A stretch of DNA of 18,743 nt from the NCBI RefSeq assembly GCF_001949145.1, contig NW_019091856.1, positions 1-18,743 of the forward strand, read 5' to 3'. The notes under the pieces were generated by a model. It made no database searches. It was not told the origin of the DNA and saw only the letters and a list, made by a program, of their open reading frames with translations. Positions 1-12,400 of this stretch are shown piece after piece. The translations under genes were made by a program, and so were the position numbers. The DNA comes from Acanthaster planci (taxonomy: Eukaryota > Echinodermata > Asteroidea > Valvatida > Acanthasteridae). The number at the start of each line of letters is the position of its first letter. Position 1 is the first letter of the stretch.

Positions 1-355
1 AGTTTCAGTTCATGGTAACAGATTGCGGCTACTAACAACGAATGCTGTTAAGTCTTCACAATCCCAAATAAGTCAATCACAAGTAATGCCATTCCCAGGA
101 AAGTCACATGCTTTTCAAACGGAACCTAAACAAAAGGATTCCTTTGTCATTGGTCGTCTCCTTCTGCCTAAGACCAGACTCGTCAAGTTTACAGATGGAC
201 CGGGATACAACATGAGTATAGTGTCCTGGTCATCCTCAATGGTCTAAAAGTATTATCCCTTCATATTTCACAATGACGTTGTGTCACTTTAAAGAATCAA
301 TCACAAACAAGACCCTTTCTTTAAGCAAGTATCCTGTCCACTGATTCAACCTTAC
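1..355. other. Downstream of exon 21 (intron 21, incomplete)
   Basis: This stretch begins with the donor of exon 21 (GTAAGG, minus strand). Apart from the plus-strand D2-like relic at 131-249, I see no further coding sequence. Confidence 0.6.
131..249 (+). pseudogene. Inverted, frameshifted D2-like phosphatase exon relic
   Basis: On the plus strand, 131 onwards reads QKDSFVIGRLLLPKT and later GYNMSIV in one frame; another frame then gives VLVILNGLK up to 249. The order, spacing and motifs (QKDSF, LP.T, F, NMSIV, V.LN) fit the D2 exon that should follow exon 21, but it points the opposite way. A shift of one base near 221-225 separates the two frames, the DFW motif is degraded, and no good acceptor precedes it. 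It could be an inverted duplicate, a small inversion of the true exon, or an assembly error. Confidence 0.6.
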
Positions 356-435
356 ATCCACAAATGCGGCATTGATGTAGTTATACTCCATGCCATCTTC
401 TCTTGGAGTCATCAAAAATGGCCGGCAGCTTTCAG
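356..435 (-). CDS. Exon 21: D2, YINAAF motif
   Basis: The 80-nt exon, from acceptor TTCCCCTTCAG to donor GTAAGG, encodes [14 protein letters not shown] and [10 protein letters not shown]. This is the D2 counterpart of the (D/N)YINASF(I/V)D segment. It leaves in phase 0. The next expected piece, GY.QKD.(F/Y)I, is not found downstream on the minus strand inside the window. Confidence 0.88.
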
Positions 436-3400
436 CTGAAGGGGAAAAAATCATTGATGTCACAACACTTTAATTTAATGGAAAGCAAGTTGGGAAAGAA
501 TTGTGCGTATTTCTAGAGGGGATTATCTTTGAATGGGAGGGTGGAACAAAATCTGTAACTTTGGTAAATGGGGGGAGGTAAGGAACCCCTCTCATACGTC
601 TGCCATCATTGAGTTGGACAAAATATACCATCTCCATGTGTAACACACTAGACTAGGGTCAAGCTTTTGGTTGATAGGCACACAAACTGTTTTTGATTAG
701 CAGCAAAATACAGGAAGGCTGGACACTCTCTGGAAATACATCAAAGAAATGTACGCCGTACACACTAAGAGTCCCTATTTATAATAACAGTGCTTCACAC
801 AGCTCACTGTGCTAATGTACATGTACATGTAGATACTGACAGGCCCCTAATGTGCCAATGTGGCTGACTTACGGACGAGGGTACTAGGCAACCTGTTCTT
901 GTTGTGATTGCTTTCCATCATGCTAGAACGGCATCTCTCGGCAATGGGCACAGGGCTGATCATGTTCAGTTGCTGAAATACAAATCACACATCAAATAAC
1001 ATGACAAAGGTAAGAAAGCTTTCAGCAAACTACAGAAATTTGTACAAAACAGAACGTTTTCAGTCAGACAATACAAACTAACAAGCCAAACATGACTGAC
1101 AGATTATTAATTGCAAATTTTATCAACGCACTGAACTCATTCACAAAAAGTTATTATGCAAATTTTATCAATGCACGGAACTCATTCACAAAAAGTTAGT
1201 ATACAAATTTTACCAACGCACCGAACTCATTCACAAAGAGTCAATTTCTTTAGAAAGACACATTTTGGAAAGTCCCAATTATATTTAGACAAGAGCTTAC
1301 TCTATTACACAACACAGAATCTGCAGTTCAAGCAGGCAAACACTTTTGATAGTACAAGTACATGACAAAAATCATTAAGATGAAATCTGTACTCACTGAA
1401 GCAAAACTGGCATACATGTTCATAGGCACCACACTCATTAACAATGCTGTGAGTGCACATGTACAGTGCACTCAACACAACAAAACAGTTGATGTAGTAT
1501 TTAAAAGTACTCTTTCACAAACAAAGGTTGTACACTTGAACGAATACTTACCTCAAATTCTTCAGCCATCTTCTTCTTCTTCTTGAGTTCTGCCACCCTC
1601 TTCTTCAGGGAAGATGAAGGAACGCAGGTGTCGCCTGAAAACAGAGCCTCTAGCAAGGCCAGATGGATGAAGGTGTACTGAACCTGTAAGAACAAGGAGA
1701 GAGTAACTCATGAAGGCCTGCTCAAGAAAGTTTTTGGTCAATCTGAACAGTGTTGCTCACTGGTGCATTAAGTGCCACTTTAACAGAATGACCTAAAACA
1801 TACCAGTTTCGAAGAGATCCCAAAACTTCAAATTCAAACCTGGAAGAGTAAATGTACGGCTATACATGTATATAAGTGACTGAAGCATCAATTCAGGCTC
1901 CAAGTGAATGCTAAGAGAATTTAACTTATAACATTCACAGTAAATTCATTATTCAATAACAGTAAAAAATTCACATGAAAATCTCTTGTGATTGATAACT
2001 ACTAAAACAGCACCAGCGGGGTTTTGCCAAATTGTTTGGAGATTTCCAAAAAAATTCCCGAGCAAATAATGATTCGTAGGCCCAGACTGTTAGCTGAACC
2101 AACCGGGGTCTGTACAATGCTGACACGGTGGTCTCTCATGTCAGCTACAAAGTTGTAGATATCCAGAGTCTTCTCTGCGTGAGCTTGTTGCAGCAAGGCA
2201 TGAATGGCTATGATGGCACCAGTCCTGCCTACACCAGCACTGGAAACAAAACAAAACCCAAAATAATACACTGCATCATGTGAAATAAAAGTTCAGTCTA
2301 CAAGTTTCCAACTGTATGCCCTTTCACAATTCTTGAAGATTTTGTGAAAGAAAAACACAAATTATTCAACAGCACATAAAGAGAATGAGAATGAGTTGTA
2401 AAAGTTGGAAAAGACAGACATTTCAATCTTAATTGGAACTGTCTACTTAACCTTTGAGAGAAATTTTATTATAATTGGTGTTGCAAGCCCCTAATAGTGT
2501 TTTTATGCCCTTGGTAAGCAGTTTGCAGAAGCCTGAAATTGACATCTTCCAGGAAATGCAAGGTTCACACCTGCAGTGGATGAGATAGGGTCCTGCTCCT
2601 TCAGGTGTTGCATCTGAGAACTCTTTGATGAGCCTCAAGACAGGAGTCACATCCTTGGGAACGTCCTTGTCAGGCCAGGTGGTGTAATGATACTGTCGGA
2701 TCTTTCTGGGTGCAGATTTGTTGTCATCCTTTTCGCACATAACAGAGGATTAAAAACCGGAAAATTTGTTGATGATAGCTGTAGAAATAGTGCACCAAAG
2801 TGAATTATGCAAATAGGGATTAACCTCAGAGAGGTCAATACATGCTGCATCCAGAGGCAACAAAAATCAAAGGGCCCCCTTGATTTTTAGCAACATGAAC
2901 AAAAAGAACATAATTTCAAATCAAACACCAACGTCTAACAGATCCTCTAATACCGCTTGTTTAAACTGAGATATACATGCAAATGTAGCAGTGCCCAGCA
3001 GATATCAACGTACCCATTGCATGCTTTTAATAACATTTTCTATACACCACTCTCATTTTGCCTAATTTTACCTCCACTTCATTCAAAGTGGACAATGGTT
3101 TCATTGATTTTGAAAAGGGTTGCATATTCATTTAGGATTGACTGGTATGTGTATTATTATCCAGTGTTCTAATAGCTACAGGGAATTTTGAACATTTTGT
3201 GAATTATTCTTTTTACTTTTGTACTGAATGCCAACCATAGTTTTAGCTGCCACTTGTAGGAAAAATGACTGTGAAGTCAAAAAGCAGACCCTATACATCT
3301 GATCATGATTATCATATGGCACATCACATTCCGGAGGGGGGGAGAGAATTTAATGCCACTAATGTCACCTGCACAGCACGTGACAAAGCATAGAGGCTAT

Positions 3401-6400
3401 AGATCTGTCAAATTACTTATCTGTACTCTGTGCTCAGCACACTGCGTCCTACCCTATGACAAGGGATATGTTGCCCACTAAAATGCTCTCTTCCAATCCA
3501 TATATACATGTAACACACTTTTCCAAGACACGTTGACAAAGATATTCTTACAATCTTTGACATGATCATCGTCCTGACTTCGTACTCTCCTCTAGTTTCC
3601 TCTTTAACCAAGCTGATGGAAATACCACCAAAAGTTTCAAGTTTCTCCATGTCTGGCCAGTACTTGGCGCACTTGTTCTGCAAAGACAAATACAAAACTT
3701 GCAGAATTACATGAGTGAAGACACCAAACATAACTTGAGATTTTAGGTGATTCCAAGCCTAAATTTGTATGAGCACTATTAAATTGGTATCAAATTTTTC
3801 AAAGTCCATTTTCTGATTTGTGTTATTTTTGAACTCTGTAAAATTGATCATATTGAAAAATGTTGGGACTGGCATGGGCTATTGAGCTCTGCCATGTACC
3901 AAAAGAAAGCTCAAACTGTTGGTTTTAGAACCATTCCGCTAGTCCTGTAACTCTTGTTTTTTTGTCTTGGCAAAATAATAAGCATTTTTGCAGAGTGAAA
4001 AATGCATGATTTGCTCAATCCTCAATGACATGTTAGACTAACCTTTCCATCTTCCACAAGGTTGGTTCCGTTGACAATGATGTGGACATTTTCCTGCCAC
4101 ACCATCTTCCAGAAGTCATGTAACGTGGCCTGATTGGGCCCTGCAAGATTGATAGCACAACAAATGAAAAACAAATCATGAATGATGCTAAAATTTATTT
4201 GGTGGGTTGAACTTGAATCTTAACAAGATATAGGAAAGAATAACAGAAGCAAAGGTCTTAGGAGTATTATGATAAAAGGTTGATATTTTGGAAAATCTCA
4301 GGTAATGTGTTGTATTTAGCCAATAAATACTTGTCATAGGAACTTTACCGCCAAGTTATTAAACTCTATGAATTCAATTTTTTTAATCAAGACAAGTATA
4401 CTAACCTTGAGTTGCTATGTAGGCTTTGTCCTTCTTGTAACCCTGTAAAAGGAAAAAGTCCGCAGTGACAACAAAATTATGGACGTATTTACACAAATTT
4501 ATCTCTGAGTCCTGAAATATAAATATCTTCTACCACAAAAACCACATTATCAAATAAAACACATGTGTTTCTGCCTACTGCTCCAACTATGACAATTTGC
4601 TATATTACACATATTTCATCAAACAATTCATTACTTTTTGTAAATCTCACCTTGATGTAACAGGCATTGATGTAGCCCAAGTTGGGATCATCCTTGTCAT
4701 GTTCCAGAATGACACGGCAATGATCATCTATATTAAAATTATAGACTGCACTATAATTCACCCATGCTGCAAATGAAAACTATTTTGAAGGTATTAAAGT
4801 TTTTTAGGAAATACTGATCAAAATTTTATTGGTAAACAATACCAGAAATGCATTTTAAAAAAACAATCGATTATTTGTTGAAATAAATAAGAACATTCAT
4901 AATAAATATCTTCCAAACTCAAAGAGTCAAAAAAGTAATTTGTAGATGACAGAAAAAACAGATTTTCCGGCATCCAATACAACAAAAAATCTTGCAGTGA
5001 ATGAAATTATATGGAAAGTATTTGCTTTTCAAAACAATGTGTAAAACGTCGTCAGAGTCATGGAAGAAAAAGTGTTAAAATTGATATCCAACAGCAGACC
5101 AACTTTTTTTTTCAACAGTTTATGTGCTACAATCTTGCAAGGAAATGAATCTATTAAGCACTTAGAACTAGGAACATCTTACATGCTGGTATATTCCGAT
5201 ATCGGTTCTTCATCTTGTTGTCAGGTAGCTGGGAGACGTCACAGGAACATATTGCTTCTATTCCTGGAAAGGACTGATAAAAGAGTTCCAATAAATGGTC
5301 AGACTCCAAACCAAGGTGTGTTTCTGTGTTGCTTCTAAGTGAGAAGCATTTTTCTTTTTAATATCCCTTACCATACTATGCAATGCCAATATATTTTCAA
5401 TTGATCCACGTTTAAGTGATATGTGTGCAGGGTATAACATAGCGGTATATTTCTTCTTGTGAAAGCCAAAAACTATCACAAAATTTCACAAATTGTGAGC
5501 ATTTCACCTCAGATACAATAACATTGTGTGAGCTAATTTAAATCAATCACTTTGTAACTATGAACTTTACCTGGAGGTCATAAACAAAGCAATAAAGAAG
5601 TAAGCCCGCCTTGAGCTGGTGTGACCCATCAGGCCAGATTATCTCCAGTTTCAGTGGTATAAAAACTGCACACAGATCTATTCCCAAAGTCATGTGATGC
5701 CAGTCCATTACAGGTTGCGTAACAGAGCCTATTTATTATACAACTGGGTGGAGAGACGCACACAGAACACAAGGGAGAAGCGACTTGCTCATCAAGGGCA
5801 CAAACCTGTGACCAGCACTTGCATTCGAACCCCTGACCTTCTCATCATGAGTCATAAATGTGCACCAGCTTACACCCCTCACTCCTACAGGAGCACATGG
5901 GATCTACCAGTACTTACAGTCCACTCATCTCTGAGCTGATGGCCCCGTACGGCCTGCCGTACGTATGCCACAAAGTCCTTGAGTGGGATGGGATCTTTCT
6001 TGAGTTCCCTCTCCTTGGTGGGATAGAGGGGCAGACCAGCAAATGGTGAGCTGCTGTCCAGTGTGGAGATCTGACTGACGCTGGACTCTGGCCGTATTGC
6101 GGGGGTCGTCTCTGGGACCACGTCCCCATTGGGGTTGGAGTTGATGTCCTCCATGGGGATGGAGATGGGGTTGTCTATTGTTTGAAGGCTGGATACTGTA
6201 ACGAATGCACAAACATGAGTGGGATTAGGCAATTGAATAGGGCAAGGCTTTGCCCTCCTGACAAGGCAATGGAAGTGTTTTCAAGACCCATAACAAACAG
6301 GCTTAGGCCTTAGCAGGGATCTGATTAAATGCTATACATTTCTAGAAACTGCAGATTTAATGCCACACCTTTGAAATGTTGCACCTAAAGAAGTATTCTC

Positions 6401-9400
6401 AATGTCTTGTTTCTTTTTACATGACACGAAAGGAGAAAACACTAATTTTTAAAAATGTTTCATAAAATTTTCTAACTTACAGCCAGAAATGAGACAATGT
6501 CTTGTAAACACTTAAACACTTAACCGGAGCCGAAATTGGAAAATATCGGCTTGTGCATTAAATGACTTTAATGATACCTAATTCTTAAAATAGTTTGTCT
6601 TAAAAAATAACACTGTGACATCATTGTTGACTTAGCATGTGTTTTTTATTCACAAGGTCCATGTGTCATATTTTGTTTTCTAGAAGCAAGAGTATTTCGT
6701 GCTTACATCATTTTAAGAGGAGGTTTGTGCTTGCTTAAGGGACGACACACATTGTGGTCCTGTAGTTAAGACATATTAGTTATCAAATATTATTGTAGCA
6801 CATGAACATCAATAAAGCACCCACTGTTAAAATAGAAGTTCTAGTGGGAAGTCTACTAAATGTTTTGTACATAACTAAGCCGTCTAGTAACCATACTCTA
6901 ATGAATGCTTGTGGGTACAAAAATACTATACACCTGAAAGATATTTCCTGCCTGGCCTTGAGGGCTGGGGTCAACGACAATACATATACTTGGCTCTGAA
7001 TGACCCACTACTTGTACATTTAAGGTCTTTAAAGCCAACCAAACTAAACTTACAGTCATTGCTGCTTTCAAACTTGCCCTGCATACTACTTCCACCATCC
7101 ACTTCTGCATGCTTCTTATCACTAGAAAGGATAATAGAAAACAGAACTTGAAAAATGCTTGAGCAAACCTCATTTTAAAAAATGAGTTGCAGTATGCCCT
7201 CACAGCTAGTGATTCTGTTTTTTTTTCTAGGTTTGCGACTCATTACAGCCGCGATCTGCAACCCACTGGTCGAATAGCGGAGCATATTGCACATTAGTAA
7301 AAGTTGACCAACAGCAGTACATAGGTAATTTCAGAAATAAGAGGTCCAAAAGTGTGACATTTTCATGTCCCTGTTACCGGTACATCTGACCTTATGGTAA
7401 CTGACATGGAAATATCACCGGAATTGATTTCAAACTATTGCTATTTGTTTGGCAGGTAATTTGCATTAATTCATCACTCTTGGAAATTAGAAAATGTGTT
7501 CTGAACTTACAAAATCATATTTCACATGCAACAGGGACACAACAAAAATGGACCCTTAATTTCTGGAATTATCCATACGGGAAAGCATACAGCATGTGCA
7601 CCCCATTACGTCAAAGTCATCAGAGCCAAGAACAATCTTGCAACATCATAATCAAAGGGAACGTGTAACTTTTTTCAGCCGAAGTCCACTGTATCCAGAT
7701 GCCAAAATGAGTGATACGTCAAAACAAAGGAATAACCTCACTCTTTCTGATTCAAAGTGAATGAAAACTGTGAGAAAATGTGGCCTAGACTTCATCTTTC
7801 AATTTGCTGCGCACAAGTGGGTTGCTGGCTGGATTCATTGTGGCGCAACACTCCTCATATGGAACATTAAGCCATATAGTCTCATGTATTGGACCAGAAT
7901 CAAGGTAAAAAAAGGCCAGTTGGGGCAGGGATAGCTTTGGCCTTTCTGAACAAGAGAGCAAAGCATCAGTGTAGTTCTGATCTGAATTCAGATTATGTAA
8001 TCTGTCTAAAATATATAATCTTTATCCGTTATTTCTTTTATATAAGTTATATGTTTTCTTTTTAATATCACCCACTATTAAGCATAAAAACAACAATGCT
8101 GTTTTGAGATGGTACCTTTATAATCTCCATTTGAAAAATGCAAGAGACAAATTCCTCATATTCCACTTACCGAATGCGCTTCACCAAAACTATGAGCAGA
8201 ATGACTAAGATGAGGAGAAGAACTAAAACAATGACGACAGGAACCACCACACTGACAAGGCTCATGGGTGTTGGATTGGTGGCTGTTGATACCGTGGTAG
8301 AATCCTCAGAACCACCAGCTTTGGTTGCATCGGAGATAAACAAAAATTGTACTGTAAATTAACTTCTTGCACTACCGCAGATATACACGACAGCTACATG
8401 TAAGTGTTGGTTCAAACTTGACGCAGAGGTGAACGTAAACACGAAACTCTGAGGTCTAGTAAAATACTGGTATTGTGAATTCATGGTCAAATAATGTTAT
8501 TTTACTCAGTGTGCTGAAAAGATCAGTGTGTTTCATTTGACTTTTCTTCAGAACAAAAAGACTGGTCAAGTTACGAAAATAAGCTTTCTAAATTCATTAC
8601 TTCTGAGTGAATCTGACATGAGGCTTAAAACTTATGCTCACGTGTTATGGTAACTTCTGCCATAGTGGGCCCTGCTACAGTAGTCATCGAGGGTGTAGGC
8701 ACTGCAGTTGAAGATTCTGTGACGGCAGGACAACATATGAGCAAAAACCAATGTATGAACCAAGGCTGAATTATCAATTGCCTGCTTGAAAAGAGTGATC
8801 ATTTTTCAAACATCTGTACTATGGAATTGTGTTTGCATGGTCACGGAATGTCTTTACAGTATGAAAATATCTCATCTGCTCTTATGGCCATTTTGAAGCT
8901 TAGCTGGTAGATTACCTACATCATATTAAGTGTAGGTTGCAATTTCAAATCCCATGTCAATCAATTTTCTTGGTTATTCCTTGATGTTTGAAAACGAATC
9001 TGGTCAGGCTCCCTTGTGGCTCATTTGAAGTTACTTTATTTTATTTATTCTGTTTGTCCAACAGTACATTCAACATCAATTACAGGATGAAATGATAATG
9101 AAGAAGACAATGAAGAAATGTTTTAGAGATGGGAGGAAAACCCCAGATTGACATATATATATATTCCATGGAAAACCTACAGAACCTGACAGGGATTGAA
9201 ACCTATGCCTCATACCGACCAAAGTGGGATTCGAGCCGGGGGCTGCTGAGGTGGGAGGTGAGGAAAGAGTCACTATACCAACATGGCTCCCGAGTTATAA
9301 CCAGCAGTTACAAATATTCTTGCTTATCTCTGTCAGAAGACTTTATGCTTAAAAGAGCAAAGCACATTTAGAGGTTTTATCCAAGTTATAATGTCAATGG

Positions 9401-12400
9401 TTGCCAAACTCTGTGAATTTAAATTGCCTACAAGACTTTTCCAATACAGGAACTGTATTCCTGTAATTTACTCTAGATTTTGACATTCATCCTATTTAAT
9501 GGAACTGCTATTTCCCTGCCAGATTTATTATTGTGCAAAGTAAATGCACACTTTGGAGATCATATACAGCCCGCAACAAAGTACATTTAAAGTTTGTACG
9601 ACTCATGATGCCTCTACCTCCAGCTCACTGCCTTTCCTTCAGATTGAAAGGAACACAATATCAATTGGCAATTTTGTAAGTGTAAGGAAATTTTGTAATA
9701 ATATTATGTAAGTGTGTAAACATTCCATACTTTATTTTCAAGCAAAATATATATTTCACTTGTCAACAGCCTCACTAAAAATACCATTATTCACTAATAG
9801 TTGACCCAGGAAAATCTGGGTAACTTCGGCAATGGTTTGTGCTTCACAATGCACAGAGCATATAACCACTTCAAGATGATGGTAAAATAATCCATTACAA
9901 ATCTGTTAAACAAATTGGGGAACTGGTTGAATATCCAATTTAATAATAGAAATAGACCAATGCTCCAAACAGTTTTTTTAAAAACAATTTGGGAGTGCAT
10001 TGTTTCCTAAATACATGTAGTACACATGTGAAGTCCAGTGGCCTTGTGGTTAAGAGTATCAGGCTCGAAGTCGGCGGGATAAGCTGCAGGTTGTGGGTTC
10101 GAATCCAGCCTGGGGTCATGGTACGTGTGCATGTGTGGGCACTTTGTCACTCATTGCCTCTCTCCACCCAGGAGTAATTTGGTACCTGTGAGGGCAGAGA
10201 TGGTTATTGTGGTTGATTTTGCCGCATTGCGCGGAATAGTGGCTGCAATGAGCTGTATACTCCCCAGGGAAATGAGGTCGTATTGGGAATATTTCATGTG
10301 CCCGGTGAAAAGGGGTAATGGTGTACAGCGCTTTGATCTTTTTTAAAGGTGCTTTATTGATACCTATATTATTATTATTATACGTTATTGTAATTATTGT
10401 TACAATCTTACATTTTGAAAAACAAACAGATGATTTAGCACAAGCTCTAGAAATAATCTCTACATCTTTGGCAGTTGTTTGCGTTCATATCTGAATGATA
10501 TCCAGCCGCACAGGCTCCATTAGATCCCCTGCAGTAGCCGTTATCTCTGACACAGGTAGTATTATTAGTGCAGTGACAGTCACTGAGACAGTCTAAACCG
10601 TACTTGCCAATAGGGCATGTGCCTTGTACTACATAGGAAATGTTCAAAGAAAGAAAGAACCTTTTTGACAACAAAGGGTCATTTAATCCATATGATGGCA
10701 TCATTTCTTGAACAGGTATGGAAGTCTTAAAGGAACCACGAAATGAATATTTCTTAGAATCACTTTTTGTACATCCCTGTACTCTTCTTCCATGTATGAA
10801 GACTGTTTGACATCTTTTGAGTTACGTGAACTGAACGGTGCACTTTTTCAAACATTAAAAATTGACCAAGCATTTCTGGACAAGTGAGGGCGCTTTTGCT
10901 TTGATGTAAATCCAGGAAGACATGGTTCAGGTTACATGTTTTCATGTTTAAATTGTGAATCAAAAATTTGCTTTCTGGGAGTATTTCTGTGAAAAGGATT
11001 TTTGATGGATTATTGCCATATACTAACACAGCAATAAATTGCCAAAGAGAACAAAATCTGCCATAGAAGTGGTTAAAACATCTAGAAATTTTGTACACAA
11101 ATCAGTGCAACATTGAGATTCAGTGCCTTGGATGACATCATAGTTCCGCTCATGAATGTGCAAATACGCATTAGCATAAAAACAAAAAAATCAAAATGTG
11201 GATTTAAATTGCAAACCAAAACTTCAAAATAAGGTTAATTGAAACCTAAAGATACAATTTCAAGGGTTTCTAGTAAAATTTATAAAAATATTTCTATTTC
11301 CTGGTTCCTTGAATGCAATGACTTTAAGCAAGATAACAGACAACACTGAAAAAAAGCATGAAAATGATTCAGTGCACCAGAGATCTAGTCTAGGGATAAA
11401 ATAATACCGAAGCCAAACAGCTTCAAAAGCTACATGTTTATGGTACCTACTTTGACAGCTTGTTCCAGACCAACCGTCTTGACATCCACTCCGTGTACAT
11501 TCTCCTGTAAATCTGTCACAAGCTTCATCACCTGCTTGACAGCGACAGATCTGGGTACATCCAGCACCAAATCTTCCAGAGGGACAAGCTGCAACAAAAC
11601 AAACGCATACTCCAGGCACATGGCAACTGCAGTCACTGCTGAAGCATTGCTAATTAGTACTCAGAGTTCTCACATTGCCCTCAATGCAAAATGTGCCTTA
11701 ACCATATGCTGCCAGGTTTAATTTGAAGTTGCATGACGTATACCTGGGGGGGGTTCAAGATTTTCCATTTTCAAAATTCTTCACAAATTCATAACTTCAT
11801 TTACTGGACATTTACATCCACACAAATGACTGTCTGGTGGCTACTTTAATCTCGGACAGACAAATCTATTGACGCCCAAGTATTTCAGCCAAGCCTGCCA
11901 CCTTGTAAAAAGAGCCCAGATTGTGCGTACATTATATGTAATTTATTTTTATTCCCGAAACTGGCACAGTGCACTGCTGACATTTTTTCAGTAAGGGCCA
12001 GATTAGCGTGCAGAAGTATTGTATCGCTGATCACTGGAGCGCTTTTGTCCCCGGTGGTAATCCGCTCACGCTGAATGCCACAAACCGTGATATAATCTTT
12101 CAAAACAATGACGGATTTCCTCTGCTATTGACAAAGTCTGAAAAAATGTTGGCAATTCTCAGCAGCTCGGTCTTTTGTTCCGAGTACAGTCTTTTAGGCC
12201 CAGCTCTGCGTATAAGCGAATAAGCCCAAGTAGTCCAGTTCGGGAACCCCACGCAGCAAGTGATTAAACCTGTATGAGCAACAACGTAGCACAGATGTTA
12301 CCCTGGATTGCTGTCAGATTCTACCTCAAAATGTACATTTACTTCATTTCCTATTCAACATGGCTGTATTTTCATTTGGTATTTAGTAATAATAATTAAG

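Larger units (their letters stand above)
8702..10463 (-). other. Intron 7
   Basis: A phase-1 intron joining the EGF part to the stalk. It contains a dispersed repeat (about 9010-9290) and a SINE (about 10031-10385). A small undetected stalk exon could lie here; I looked and found no convincing one. Confidence 0.6.

Noticed and set aside
5060-5338. Plus-strand 92-codon open frame
   Set aside because: It is the reverse shadow of exon 12, which has clear phosphatase motifs on the minus strand.
5885-6212. Three overlapping minus-strand frames in one region
   Set aside because: Only the frame with [10 protein letters not shown] fits the neighbouring exon phases and the phosphatase family; the others are shadows.
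8702-8716. Upstream acceptor GTCACAG for the stalk exon
   Set aside because: Joined to exon 7 it creates a TAA stop; the acceptor 15 nt further in keeps the frame.
10031-10118. A tRNA gene, based on perfect A and B boxes
   Set aside because: The ends do not pair into an acceptor stem and the segment continues into a SINE body with an (ATT)n tail.
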